Of a stretch of DNA of 64,000 bases, positions 10,800-19,744 are shown one piece after another. Source of the stretch: Halosegnis marinus (GTDB lineage: Archaea > Halobacteriota > Halobacteria > Halobacteriales > Haloarculaceae); contig NZ_CP119802.1 in NCBI RefSeq assembly GCF_029338355.1, positions 124,001-188,000 of the forward strand, in the 5' to 3' direction. Made by a program: the position numbers and the translations under genes. The notes below the pieces were generated by a model. It ran no database searches and had not been told where the DNA came from. It saw only the letters and a list, made by a program, of their open reading frames with translations. How positions within the stretch are numbered: the stretch's first letter is position 1; every line of letters starts with the position of its first letter.

Positions 10800-12343
10800 A
10801 GCGGGATGTTGCCGTGTTTGCGGTCCGGGCCGTCCGTGCGCTTCGACCCGAGCATTTCGAGGTCCGCGATGAGCCGGCGGCGCGTCTCCTCGGGCTCGAT
10901 GACGTCGTCCACGAAGCCGCGTTCGGCCGCAGTGTAGGGGTTCGCGAACGCGTCGCGGTACTCGTCGATGAGCTGTTGGCGCCGCGCCTCCACGTCGTCG
11001 GCGTCCGCGAGTTCGTCGCGGTAGAGGACGTTCACCGCGCCCTGCGGCCCCATCACCGCGATCTCCGCCGTGGGCCACGCGTAGTTCACGTCCGCCTCCA
11101 GGTGCTTCGAGGCCATCACGTCGTACGCCCCGCCGTACGCCTTCCGTGTGATGACCGTGAGGAGCGGCACTGTCGCCTCGGAGAAGGCGTACAGGAGCTT
11201 CGCGCCGTGTTTGATGATGCCGCCGTGTTCCTGGTCCTTTCCGGGCATGAAGCCGGGCACGTCCACGAGCGTCACGATGGGGATGTTGAACGCGTCACAG
11301 AAGCGGACGAACCGCGCGCCCTTCTGCGAGGAGTCGATGTCGAGCGTGCCGGCGTTGAACCGCGGCTGGTTCGCGACGACGCCCACGGGGCGGCCGTCGA
11401 GGCGCGCGAAGCCGGTGACGAGGTTGCGCGCGAACGCCTCGGCCACCTCGAAGAAGCTCCCCTCGTCCACGGTGCCCTCGATGACGTCCACGATGTCGTA
11501 CGGCTTCTGGGGCTGGTCCGGGACCACGCCCGAGACGTCGGCGTCGCGGTCCGGGTCGTCCCACGGCTCGACGCGCGGCGGGTCCTCGACGTTGTTCTGC
11601 GGGAGGTACGACAGCAGGCGACGGATGTCGTCGAGCGCAGCCTCCTCGTCGATGCTGGCGAAGTCCGCGACCCCCGACTCCGAGGTGTGGACGCCCGCGC
11701 CCCCGAGTTCCTCGAACGTGACCTCCTCGCCCGTGACCGTCTCGATGACGTCCGGGCCGGTGATCATCATGTGGCTCGTCTCCTCCACCATGAAGATGAA
11801 GTCCGTGATGGCGGGCGAGTAGACGGCACCGCCGGCACACGGTCCCATGATGGCGGAAATCTGCGGGACGACGCCCGAGGCCTTCTGGTTCCGGTGGAAG
11901 ATGTCGGCGTAGCCGGCCAGCGAGTCGATGCCCTCCTGGATGCGCGCGCCCGCGGAGTCGTTCAGCCCGATGACGGGCGCGCCCGTCTCCAGCGCGCGGT
12001 CCATCACCTTGCACACCTTCTCTGCGAACACCTCGCCGAGCGAGCCGCCGAAGACGGTGAAGTCGTGCGCGAAGACGAAGACGGTGCGGCCGTCCACGTC
12101 GCCGTACCCCGTCACGACTCCGTCGCCGGGCACCTTCTGCTCGTCCATGTCGAAGTTGGTCGAGCGGTGCTCGCGGAGCATGTCGAACTCGTTGAACGTG
12201 CCGTCGTCGAGGAAGTACTCGACGCGTTCCCGCGCCGTCATCTTCCCCTTCTCGTGTTGGCGCGCGATGCGCTCCTCGCCGCCGCCCTTGCGGGCCTCGG
12301 CCTTGCGCTCGCGGAGCTCCTCTTTCCGCTCGTCCATAGTCAT
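10796..12343 (-). CDS. pccB: Acetyl/propionyl-CoA carboxylase, carboxyltransferase subunit
   Basis: 515 residues, matching PccB from end to end: [29 protein letters not shown], the oxyanion GGs of [12 protein letters not shown] and of [11 protein letters not shown], and the conserved tail KHGNIPL. It transfers carboxyl from biotin on PccA to propionyl- or acetyl-CoA; substrate choice cannot be read from sequence alone. Start at ATG 12343 ([10 protein letters not shown]); 12337 is possible. The partner pccA lies 5 kb away on the same strand with unrelated genes between. Confidence 0.95.
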   Translation of the reverse strand: MTMDERKEELRERKAEARKGGGEERIARQHEKGKMTARERVEYFLDDGTFNEFDMLREHRSTNFDMDEQKVPGDGVVTGYGDVDGRTVFVFAHDFTVFGGSLGEVFAEKVCKVMDRALETGAPVIGLNDSAGARIQEGIDSLAGYADIFHRNQKASGVVPQISAIMGPCAGGAVYSPAITDFIFMVEETSHMMITGPDVIETVTGEEVTFEELGGAGVHTSESGVADFASIDEEAALDDIRRLLSYLPQNNVEDPPRVEPWDDPDRDADVSGVVPDQPQKPYDIVDVIEGTVDEGSFFEVAEAFARNLVTGFARLDGRPVGVVANQPRFNAGTLDIDSSQKGARFVRFCDAFNIPIVTLVDVPGFMPGKDQEHGGIIKHGAKLLYAFSEATVPLLTVITRKAYGGAYDVMASKHLEADVNYAWPTAEIAVMGPQGAVNVLYRDELADADDVEARRQQLIDEYRDAFANPYTAAERGFVDDVIEPEETRRRLIADLEMLGSKRTDGPDRKHGNIPL

Positions 12344-12369
12344 GGTTGGAGGCGAGACACCCCGCGGCG

Positions 12370-12374
12370 AAAAA
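12370..12374 (-). terminator. Oligo-T terminator after the receiver-PAS gene
   Basis: A run of five A on the plus strand gives TTTTT on the minus strand, 22 bases past the stop of the receiver-PAS gene and about 30 bases before pccB. Short T-runs are the normal archaeal termination signal. The same bases could also serve as an AT-rich promoter element for pccB. Confidence 0.4.
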
Positions 12375-12396
12375 GGGTTTCCGGGATTCGCCGTCC

Positions 12397-13248
12397 TTAC
12401 CGGAACGGGCTGGGCGGCCGGGAGACCTTCTGGCGGAGCGTCCGGAACTGCTGTTCGGTTATCTCCAGCTCGGTGCGGAGCTCCTCCAACTCCTCCTCGC
12501 GGTGGACCGTCTCCGTGACGTCCTCGACGAAGACGCTCACCCCGTCGGCGCTGGGGTACGCGTGCAGTTCGACGTGGGCGTGGTGGTCGCCGATGTCGAG
12601 GCGGGTCTCGGTGTGGGTCTCCCGCTGCTCGGCCATCGCCTCGCGGACGGCGTCGGCCGCGGCCGTCCCGTCGCCGCTCGGGAACGCGTCGAACACCGGC
12701 TCGCCGAGCAGCGACTCCGCGTCGTGGCCGAGCAGGCGTTCGGCCGCGGCGTTGAGGTAGGTGAACCGGAACTCCTCGTCGAGCGCGACGAACGCGACGG
12801 TGATGCGCTCGTACACCTGTCGGATGCGGCGGTCCGCGGCCGCGGCGTCGCGCATCGCGCGCTGGCCCGCGACGAGCGTGGCGATGCGGTTGCCGAGGAT
12901 GCGGAACTGGTCGAGCCCGGTGTCCTTGCGGATGTAGTCGGTGACGCCGAGGTTGATGGCCTCGGCGGCGATCTCCTCCGACCCCTTCCCGGTGAAGAAG
13001 ACGACCGGGAGCTCCGGCTCCTCGGCGCGCACGGCCCGAAGCAGGTCGAGGCCGTCCATCCGGCCCATCTTGTAGTCGGTGACGACGCAGTCGTACCCGC
13101 CCTCGCGTATCCGCTCGACCGCCGCGTCGGGGTCCGTCTCCGTCTCGACCGTCATTCCCTCGTGGTCCCGCTCGACGACCGTCCGAGCGAGGTCGACGAG
13201 GTCGGGGTCGTCGTCGAGCAGCAACACCCGGATGTCGTCTGTAGCCAT
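12397..13248 (-). CDS. Response regulator: receiver plus PAS domain, no kinase
   Basis: 283 residues. The receiver domain (about 1-125) has the acidic pocket DDD (12-14) and phospho-acceptor Asp58 (CVVTDYK), then the haloarchaeal [10 protein letters not shown] stretch. A helical linker leads to one PAS domain (about 140-250). A short coiled tail ends the protein with no HisKA or HATPase. It therefore receives phosphate and senses something through PAS but has no DNA-binding or kinase output of its own. The receiver closely resembles the N-terminus of the sensor kinase at 33249-35936. A CTTAAAC element about 27 bases upstream of 13248 supports the start. Confidence 0.9.
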   Translation of the reverse strand: MATDDIRVLLLDDDPDLVDLARTVVERDHEGMTVETETDPDAAVERIREGGYDCVVTDYKMGRMDGLDLLRAVRAEEPELPVVFFTGKGSEEIAAEAINLGVTDYIRKDTGLDQFRILGNRIATLVAGQRAMRDAAAADRRIRQVYERITVAFVALDEEFRFTYLNAAAERLLGHDAESLLGEPVFDAFPSGDGTAAADAVREAMAEQRETHTETRLDIGDHHAHVELHAYPSADGVSVFVEDVTETVHREEELEELRTELEITEQQFRTLRQKVSRPPSPFR

Positions 13249-13350
13249 ACACTACTCACGCCGGCTACGGGCTTAAACTTTCACTCGGATAACAACAATT
13301 AATCCCGGAACGCCCCGGGCTATTTGCGTCGTGCGAGCGTAGGACTCGGC

Positions 13351-13992
13351 GTGAGCAGTCAGCGACGGCTCCCCCCGATACTGGAGTTCGGCGACGCCCT
13401 GGACCGCGTCGAGGCGCACACCGACGACCCCGAGGCGGAACGCTACGTTCGGGAGATACGCGAGGGGCTCGACGACCTCGCGGCGCGCGACCCCGACAGC
13501 CGCGCCGCGCAGGTCACCTCGCTGGAGAACCTCATCGACTCCCTGCTGACGTACGCCGAGGGTGACGCCGAGCTGTGGGCGAAGACCATCCAGAACCGCT
13601 TCGCGAACTACCGGCACACCCGCCGGGCGTCGTCGGCGAACCTCCACGTCTCGAACGGCCGCATCGAGCGGGAGGGCGAAGCCGTCGGCGCGGGCGCCGA
13701 GGCGGGCGAGGCGCGGCTGCGCGGGGGCCTCGTCAACAACGGCGAGCGCTCGGACGCGATGGTCTCCATCGCCTTCTACGACGACCGCGACCGCGCCGTC
13801 TGGAAGGTGGAGTCGCGCCTGTTCGAGGTCGACCCCGGCGAGCGCCGCGACCTCGACCTCACGGTGTACATCCCCGAGGGCGCGGCCTACTACGCCGTCG
13901 GCGCCTTCGAGCCGGACGACCCCGCGGCCGTCGGCGGCGACGCCCCGACCCCCGGCCGCGAGTCGGACGGCGACGCCTCCTACGTGGACTGA
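13351..13992 (+). CDS. Conserved-type haloarchaeal protein, unknown function
   Basis: 213 residues, cytoplasmic. The N-terminal half (1-95) is helical and acidic with no obvious motif. The C-terminal half (about 100-190) looks like a beta-sandwich (SNGRIEREGEAV, LVNNGERSDAMVSIAFYD, VDPGERRDLDLTVYIP), the FxxL/immunoglobulin-like pattern seen in proteins with a binding role. GTG start with CTATTTG 27 bases upstream. Not recognised beyond this. Confidence 0.7.
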   Translation: MSSQRRLPPILEFGDALDRVEAHTDDPEAERYVREIREGLDDLAARDPDSRAAQVTSLENLIDSLLTYAEGDAELWAKTIQNRFANYRHTRRASSANLHVSNGRIEREGEAVGAGAEAGEARLRGGLVNNGERSDAMVSIAFYDDRDRAVWKVESRLFEVDPGERRDLDLTVYIPEGAAYYAVGAFEPDDPAAVGGDAPTPGRESDGDASYVD

Positions 13993-14033
13993 CGGCGGGA
14001 AGACACTTACCGCGACGGGCAAAAGCCCGCGAC

Positions 14034-14489
14034 ATGGAACCCCGCACCCGCACGGCCCTCGCGGCCCTCGCCGTCTTCCTCGGGGTCGCCGCCCTCGCCG
14101 GGGCCGCCCTCCTCTTCCCGCACGCCGGCCAACAGGCGTACGGCCACGCCGTCGTCCCGGCCGACGAGCGCCCGACGAACGGGGACGCCCCCGTCTACGA
14201 CTACGCGAACCTCTCCACCGACGCCCGTACCGCGTTCGACCGAGCGCGCGACGAGGCCGACGGCTCCGCGCTCGTGTACGGGAGCGCGAACCGCCCGCCG
14301 GAGTTCGAGTACGGCGAGCGGGACGTGTACTACGTCGCGACCGACGACGGCCGGTACCGGCTGGTGACGTGGGACGCCGGCCCGGACGCGCTCACGGCCG
14401 TCAGGCTCGGCGTGAAGGCGGTCCTCGGCCTCGGCGGGCTCCTCGCGCTCGGGGCGGGGGCGCTCGTCCTCGCCCGCCGCCGCGCGTAG
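14034..14489 (+). CDS. Two-helix membrane protein with external acidic domain
   Basis: 151 residues. The N-terminal helix (about 8-30, ALAVFLGVAALAGAALLF), a roughly 90-residue hydrophilic acidic region (VYDYANLSTDARTAFDRA) and a C-terminal helix (about 122-146) before LARRRA suggest both ends are inside and the middle outside the cell. An ACTTACC element 27 bases upstream supports the ATG at 14034. A GGGC-AAAA-GCCC hairpin lies between them. Function unknown. It converges on the MDR gene with one base between stops. Confidence 0.7.
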   Translation: MEPRTRTALAALAVFLGVAALAGAALLFPHAGQQAYGHAVVPADERPTNGDAPVYDYANLSTDARTAFDRARDEADGSALVYGSANRPPEFEYGERDVYYVATDDGRYRLVTWDAGPDALTAVRLGVKAVLGLGGLLALGAGALVLARRRA

Positions 14490-14490
14490 G

Positions 14491-15444
14491 CTACGGCTCG
14501 ACGACCAGTTTTCCGAGGACGGAGTCGTTCAGCACGTCGGCGTGCGCCTCGGCGACGCCGTCGAGGTCGTACGTCCGGGCGACGACGGGGTCGATGTCGC
14601 CGCGCGCGACCAGCCCCGCGAGGTCCGCGAGCACGGCCGAGGTGTCCGGCGTGTTGAACATCGACATCGCCTGGAAGCGGAGGTCCTTGAACTTCCCCGG
14701 CCCCATCGGGACGGCGACGGTCGGCTCCGTGTTGCCGATGGCGACGATACGCGCGCCCGGCGCGGCCGCCTCGGCGTCCGTCTCTATCGTGCGGTTCGCC
14801 ACGGTGCCGAGTATCACGTCCGGCGCGCCCGCCTCGGCGACGGCGTCGGCGAGGTCGTCGCGCCCGTAGTCGAACGCGCGGTCCGCGCCCAGTTCCAGCA
14901 GTCGGTCGTGGTACTCGGGGCGGGCGGTCGCCGTCACGGTCGCGCCCATCGCGCGGGCGAGCTGGACCGCGATGTGGCCGACGCCGCCGTTGCCCCCGTG
15001 GACGAGCACCTCGTCGCCGGGACCGACCTCGCCGTGGTGGACGAACGCCTGCCACGCGGTCGTCCCGACGAGCGCGAGCGCGGCCGCCTCGTCCGCGGCG
15101 ACGGCGTCCGGCAGGGGCGCGGCCAGCCGTTCGGGGACGGCGACGTACTCCGCGCAGGTGCCCGGCTCCTCGCGTCCGAGGCCGGTGGCGTAGACGCGGT
15201 CGCCGGGCTCGAACCCCTCGACCGCGTCGCCGACGGCCTCCACCTCCCCGGCCACGTCGGAGCCGGGCACCCACGGGAGCGACGGGAGCGGGTACGCCCC
15301 CTCCCGGAAGTAGGTGTCCACGGGGTTGACGCCCGCGGCCGCGACGCGGACCAGCAGTTCGTCCGGGCCGGGGTCGGGGCGGTCGGTCTCCTCGACGGTC
15401 AGGACGCTCTCGTCGCCGTGTTCGTGGTAGCGGACTGCTCGCAT
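14491..15444 (-). CDS. NADPH:quinone reductase-like MDR oxidoreductase (zinc-free)
   Basis: 317 residues of the quinone oxidoreductase branch of medium-chain dehydrogenases. An AAGVNPVDTYFREGAY start region, PGSDVAGEVEAVG and the NADPH Rossmann motif HGGNGGVGHIAV (149-160) are present. The zinc-binding cysteines of alcohol dehydrogenases are missing, as expected for this branch. It should reduce quinones or enones with NADPH. It is a single gene, convergent with the upstream membrane protein. Confidence 0.9.
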   Translation of the reverse strand: MRAVRYHEHGDESVLTVEETDRPDPGPDELLVRVAAAGVNPVDTYFREGAYPLPSLPWVPGSDVAGEVEAVGDAVEGFEPGDRVYATGLGREEPGTCAEYVAVPERLAAPLPDAVAADEAAALALVGTTAWQAFVHHGEVGPGDEVLVHGGNGGVGHIAVQLARAMGATVTATARPEYHDRLLELGADRAFDYGRDDLADAVAEAGAPDVILGTVANRTIETDAEAAAPGARIVAIGNTEPTVAVPMGPGKFKDLRFQAMSMFNTPDTSAVLADLAGLVARGDIDPVVARTYDLDGVAEAHADVLNDSVLGKLVVEP

Positions 15445-15539
15445 GGACGGGCCGTGGGGCGCGCGCGGCTTGAATCCGCCCGGTAGCGGTCACCCCGTCC
15501 GACAATCATTTACTTTCCCGGATGTGGTAGTCGGGTAGT

Positions 15540-16211
15540 ATGCGGCTCATCGCGCACCGGGGGTTCGGGGACGTGTATCCCGAGAACACGCTCACGGCGG
15601 TGGAGGCGGCCGCGATGCGCGCCGACGACGTCGCCGTGGACGTCCGCCGATGCGACTCGGGGGAGCTCGTCGTCATCCACGACCCGACGGTCGACCGTAT
15701 CACGGACGGCTCCGGGGCCGTGTGTCGCCACACGCTCGACGAGCTACAGGCGCTCGACGTGCTCGGGACGGGCGAGCGCATCCCGGCGCTGGAGACGGTT
15801 CTGGCCGCGGTCCCGCCCTCCGTCGGCGTCACGCTCGAACTCCACGAGGTGGGGTTGGCGGCCGACGCCCTGCGGCTGGCGCGCCGGTCGGACCCGCAGG
15901 TGACCGTCTCGTCGGGCATCGCCCACGAACTGGAGGGGTGTCGCGGCATCGACCCGACGGTGCCGCGCGCGTACCGCTTCGACGGCGAGCCCGAGGTCGG
16001 CCTCGACTTCGCCGACGAGACGGACTGTTCGTACCTCCACCCCCACGCGAGCGTCTGCGAGGAGTGGGTCGTCGCCGACGCCCACCGCGAGGGGATGTGC
16101 GTCAACGCGTGGGGCGTCGGCGACCGCGAGACGGCGACGACGCTGGCCGAGCGCGGCGTCGACGGCATCGTCGCGGACTGTACCGAGGTGCTGCCCCGCG
16201 TCGAGCAGTAG
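15540..16211 (+). CDS. Glycerophosphodiester phosphodiesterase family protein
   Basis: 223 residues with the GDPD barrel landmarks: AHRGFGDVYPENTL (His6, Arg7, Glu15) and VIHDPTVDR (His47, Asp48), plus LELHEVG. It should cleave glycerophosphodiesters to glycerol phosphate and an alcohol, here perhaps from phospholipid turnover. One oddity is that the usual E-x-D metal pair after the second strand reads A32-V-D34, so one metal ligand appears replaced. Substrate range or activity may differ. An ATTTAC element about 28 bases upstream fits the ATG. The stop abuts the stop of the convergent gene. Confidence 0.87.
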   Translation: MRLIAHRGFGDVYPENTLTAVEAAAMRADDVAVDVRRCDSGELVVIHDPTVDRITDGSGAVCRHTLDELQALDVLGTGERIPALETVLAAVPPSVGVTLELHEVGLAADALRLARRSDPQVTVSSGIAHELEGCRGIDPTVPRAYRFDGEPEVGLDFADETDCSYLHPHASVCEEWVVADAHREGMCVNAWGVGDRETATTLAERGVDGIVADCTEVLPRVEQ

Positions 16212-16580
16212 TCAGGCCCGCCGGTACAGCACCGCCAGCACGACCACGAGCGCGACCTGTATGGCCTTGTCCGCGTAGCCGAGCGTCGAGAAGTCGGGCG
16301 CATTGAGCGCGTACCACGCGACCACCTGCCCGAGCGTGAACGGGATGCCGACCAGGTACATCGCCCGGCGCCGGTAGTCCACGAGCACCGCCGCGACCCC
16401 GGCGAGGTAGCCGACCCCGGCGACGGCGAAGGCGACCCCCAGCCCCGACGCGCCGAAGCTCGCGGCCAGCCCGAGGTGGAGCAGCCCGGTCGCGAGCGAC
16501 AGCAGTATCCCCGCCCAGTGCAGCGCCGTCAGCGAATCGGTGGCGAGCGTCGACCCGCTGCTCGCCGTTTGTGTCGCCAT
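16212..16580 (-). CDS. Four-helix membrane protein, unknown function
   Basis: 122 residues with four predicted membrane helices (about 20-38, 43-62, 72-90 and 100-120) joined by very short loops and containing YRRRAMYLVGIPFTLGQVVAWY. This is a haloarchaeal small-membrane-protein pattern without assigned function. A GGGAGG sequence lies just upstream of the ATG at 16580 and could act as a ribosome site, unlike most genes here. Confidence 0.7.
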   Translation of the reverse strand: MATQTASSGSTLATDSLTALHWAGILLSLATGLLHLGLAASFGASGLGVAFAVAGVGYLAGVAAVLVDYRRRAMYLVGIPFTLGQVVAWYALNAPDFSTLGYADKAIQVALVVVLAVLYRRA

Positions 16581-16605
16581 GCCTCCCGTTGGGACGGCGA
16601 GAGCT

Positions 16606-17724
16606 TCACTCTAAGGCCGCCGCGACGTGGTCGCGCAGGGCGTCCGCGAACCGCTCGGGGCCGAACCGGTCGCGCGGCAGCGTCGGCGTCAGTCCCGACT
16701 CGACGGCCGCGGCCACCCGCTCGGCCGCTCCCTCGACGCCGTCGAACAGCAGTCGTTCGTCGCCGGCGAGCACGTCGCGCTGGCCCCCGCTGTCCGGCGC
16801 GAACGCGACCATCCCCGCCGCGACGTACTCCGCGACGGCCATCCCGAAGTGCTCGTCCGGCTTGGCGTTCAGCCCGTAGCGGTAGCGCCCGAGCAGCGTC
16901 TCGACCCGCTCGCGGTCGGCGTCCGTCTCGACGGCGAGATAGGGGCGCTCGGCCGCGGCCGACCGCACCCGCTCGACGTAGTCGCGGTAGGCGGGCGCGG
17001 CGGTGCCGACGACGTGGAATCGGAGGTCGTGGCCCCGCTCGCGGACGGCGTCCGCGACCCGTATCGCGTCGAGCGTCCGCTTGTCGGGGGCGATGCGGCC
17101 GAGGACGAGCACACCCGGCTCACGGTCGGCCCACGCCCGCCCCGCGACGGGAGCCACGGGCGGGTGGAGCACCGCCGGGCGACGGCCGTAAATCGACGCG
17201 ACCGTGTCGGCGGTCCACGCGGAGTTGGCGAGCAGGTGCGCGTCGTCGCCGACGGCGCCGGGCGTCGGCCCCGCGAGGCGGCTCCACAGCGGGTCGAGCG
17301 TGCCCGGGTCGGCCCGCGGCGTCCGCCGGCCGTGGAACTGCGGGAAGTGGACGTACTGCAGCGAGGGGAGCGAGAGGGCGAACTCGTTCGCGGTGGAGAC
17401 GGCGAGGTCGTACTCGTCCGCGTGCCGCCGGAAGAAGGCCCGCAGGAGGGTGCTCCGGGCCGGCAACTGCGGCCCGATACGGGGTGCGGCCCGCGCGAAC
17501 GCCCCCGCGACGGCGTCGGCGAGGGGCGGCGACGCGACCCGAACGTCGCCCGGCACGTCGAGCGACACGCCGAAGTCCGCCGCGACGGCGGCCGGGTCGG
17601 CCCGCGAGACGGTGAACAGCGTCACGTCGTGGCGCTCGGCGAGGGCGGCACACGCCCGGACGCAGACGGCGTCCGCGCCGCCCCGCAGGTCGAGCGTGTT
17701 GTGCAACACCGCGAGCCGTGCCAT
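16606..17724 (-). CDS. Glycosyltransferase family 4 (GT-B fold)
   Basis: 372 residues. The N-terminal Rossmann half starts MARLAVLHNTLDLRGGADAV, the donor half has VLGRIAPDKRTLDAI, and the family motif EHFGMAVAEYVAAGMVAFAP carries the E-x7-E type nucleotide-sugar contacts. It should transfer a sugar from a nucleotide donor on the cytoplasmic face. The start at 17724 is supported by a CTTCAAC element (17746-17752) about 27 bases upstream. It is divergent, 73 bases apart, from the seven-gene operon at 17798, and may act in the same pathway. Confidence 0.9.
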   Translation of the reverse strand: MARLAVLHNTLDLRGGADAVCVRACAALAERHDVTLFTVSRADPAAVAADFGVSLDVPGDVRVASPPLADAVAGAFARAAPRIGPQLPARSTLLRAFFRRHADEYDLAVSTANEFALSLPSLQYVHFPQFHGRRTPRADPGTLDPLWSRLAGPTPGAVGDDAHLLANSAWTADTVASIYGRRPAVLHPPVAPVAGRAWADREPGVLVLGRIAPDKRTLDAIRVADAVRERGHDLRFHVVGTAAPAYRDYVERVRSAAAERPYLAVETDADRERVETLLGRYRYGLNAKPDEHFGMAVAEYVAAGMVAFAPDSGGQRDVLAGDERLLFDGVEGAAERVAAAVESGLTPTLPRDRFGPERFADALRDHVAAALE

Positions 17725-17767
17725 GGTCCGCCCAGGGACCGGGACCACTTCAACGGCGCGTACCGGG

Positions 17768-17773
17768 TTATAT
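17768..17773 (+). promoter_or_regulatory. TATA box of the seven-gene ArfA-containing operon
   Basis: TTATAT centred near 17771 is 27 bases before the GTG at 17798, the best TATA match of this intergenic region. It fixes the leaderless start of the fusion gene and would drive the whole overlapping operon to 24097. Confidence 0.65.
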
Positions 17774-17797
17774 GGCGCGGGCGTCCCTACGCCGTGT

Positions 17798-19744
17798 GTG
17801 GATTGTCTCTTCGTCGGGGCGGGGGCGGTCGCCGCGAAGTACGCCGAGGGGCTGGCGGCGTCGCCGCTGCGGCTCGCGGCCGTCTGCGACCGGGAGCGCG
17901 ACCGGGCCGAGCGGCTCGCCGGCGACCACGGCGCGGCCGCCTACGCCGACCTCGACGCCATGCTCGCGGCCGAGGACGCCGCGCTCGTCGTCAACCTCAC
18001 GGGCCACGCGGCCCACGCGCCGGTGACCGAGCGGTGTCTCGACGCCGACCGACACGTCTTCTCCGAGAAGCCGGCCGCGCTGTCCCCCGACCGCGCCGCG
18101 GGGCTAATCGAGCGCGCACGGGACCGAGAGCTGGCGTTCGGCTGTGCCCCGCTGGCCCCCGACTGCGACGCCCAGCGCCACGCCGCGACCCTGCTCGGGG
18201 ACGGTCGGCTCGGCCGGGTCCGGTTCGCCGCGGCGACGGCGAACGTCGGCCGGGTGGACCGCTGGCACGACCGCCCCGACTCCTTCCTCGCCGTCGGGCC
18301 GCTGTACGACGGCGCGGTCTATCCCCTGTCGGTGCTCGTCGCGTGGTTCGGCCGCGTCGAGCGGGTCAGGACCGCCGACGCCGTCCCGGCGTGGCCCGAG
18401 GACGCCCCCGAGGCGGACGCGCCGACGCACTGGGAGGCGACGCTCGCGTTCGCCGACGGCCCGACCGTCGCGCTCCGCGCCAGCTACTACGTCGACCACC
18501 GGAGCCGGGAGTTCTACGGGGTCGAACTCCACGGCGACGACGGGACGCTGTACCTCGACGACGCGGGCGCGATGGCCGCCGAGCGCGACGCCGTCACCGT
18601 CCGCGGGGGCGACCGCGAGCCGGTCGTCGCGCCCCACCCGAAACCCCGCCGCGAGCGGCGCTACCTCTACGGCCCGGAGCGGCTGGCCCGTGCCGTTGCC
18701 GCCGGCCGGCAGCCACGCGCCTCGGCCCGCCGGAGCGCCCACGTCGTCGCCGTCTGTGCGGCGGTCGAGCGCGCGGCGGCCGAGGGCGGGCCGGTGGATG
18801 TCGAAGGAGCAGCCCCGCCCCCTGCCGAAACACGCCGGTGGCCGGCACGGCCGGCGCCCGAGGGCCGACCGGACCGGGGCGCGATACGCCTCCCGCCGAT
18901 CGGGTTCGGCTGCTCGCGCTACCGCGACGGCGCGTACGTCGAGCCGGCGCTCGGCGCGGCCGTGGACGCCGGCTACCGGCTGTTCGACACGGCGGAGCTG
19001 TACGGCAACGAACACCGGCTCGGCGACGCGCTCGCCGGCCTCGGCCGCGACGGCGTCTTCCTGTTCGGGAAGGCGTGGAACACGAACCACGGGCCGGGCC
19101 ACCTCCGGGCGGCCTGCGAGGGGTCGCTCGCGGAACTCGGCGTCGAGGCGTTCGACTGCTACGCGCTCCACTGGCCCGACGCGTGGGAACACACCGACGA
19201 CCTCCGCCGGCTCTCCGAGCGGCCGGTCGCCGAACAGGAGGCGCTGACGTTCCCGACCGAGGGGGACGCGCCGGTCCGCGCGGACGTCTCCCTCGCGGAC
19301 ACGTGGCGGCGGCTCGAACGGCTCCGCGAGGAGGGGCTGACCCGCACGCTCGGCGTCTGTAACGTCACGCTCCCGCGGCTCGCGCGGCTGTGCGACGCGG
19401 CCCGCGTCCCGCCGGCCGTCGTGCAGGTGGAGCGCCACCCGTACCGGCCCCGCACGGCGCTCGTCGAGTGGTGTCACCGGCGCGGCATCCGAGTGATGGC
19501 ACACTCGCCGCTGTCGGCCCCCGGACTGCTCGACGAGCCGGCCGTGCGCGACGTGGCCGAGCGCGTCGATGCCGCCCCGGCGGCCGTCCTGCTCGCGTGG
19601 CACCGCGCCCGCGGCGTCGTTCCCATCCCCTCGACGACCGACCCCGGCCGCGCGAGCGAGAACCTCGCGGCCGCGCGCCTCCGGCTGGACGGCGACGCGC
19701 TCGCCCGGCTGGACGCCCTCGCGGACCCTTCCTTCGAGCGATGA
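17798..19744 (+). CDS. Gfo/Idh/MocA oxidoreductase fused to an aldo/keto reductase
   Basis: 648 residues, two enzymes in one chain. Residues 1-335 are a Gfo/Idh/MocA dehydrogenase: nucleotide loop GAGAVA (7-12) and the EKP motif (90-92). A short Pro/Arg-rich linker (about 336-362) joins an aldo/keto reductase (365-648) with the complete tetrad Asp397, Tyr402, Lys425 and His458 and an NADP-contact PSTTDPGRASENL. Both halves use NAD(P) to interconvert hydroxyl and carbonyl groups, usually on sugars or polyols. A two-step redox change on one substrate, or an epimerisation by oxidation and reduction, is plausible. The GTG start is set by the TATA box. It overlaps the next gene by ATGA. Confidence 0.9.
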   Translation: MDCLFVGAGAVAAKYAEGLAASPLRLAAVCDRERDRAERLAGDHGAAAYADLDAMLAAEDAALVVNLTGHAAHAPVTERCLDADRHVFSEKPAALSPDRAAGLIERARDRELAFGCAPLAPDCDAQRHAATLLGDGRLGRVRFAAATANVGRVDRWHDRPDSFLAVGPLYDGAVYPLSVLVAWFGRVERVRTADAVPAWPEDAPEADAPTHWEATLAFADGPTVALRASYYVDHRSREFYGVELHGDDGTLYLDDAGAMAAERDAVTVRGGDREPVVAPHPKPRRERRYLYGPERLARAVAAGRQPRASARRSAHVVAVCAAVERAAAEGGPVDVEGAAPPPAETRRWPARPAPEGRPDRGAIRLPPIGFGCSRYRDGAYVEPALGAAVDAGYRLFDTAELYGNEHRLGDALAGLGRDGVFLFGKAWNTNHGPGHLRAACEGSLAELGVEAFDCYALHWPDAWEHTDDLRRLSERPVAEQEALTFPTEGDAPVRADVSLADTWRRLERLREEGLTRTLGVCNVTLPRLARLCDAARVPPAVVQVERHPYRPRTALVEWCHRRGIRVMAHSPLSAPGLLDEPAVRDVAERVDAAPAAVLLAWHRARGVVPIPSTTDPGRASENLAAARLRLDGDALARLDALADPSFER

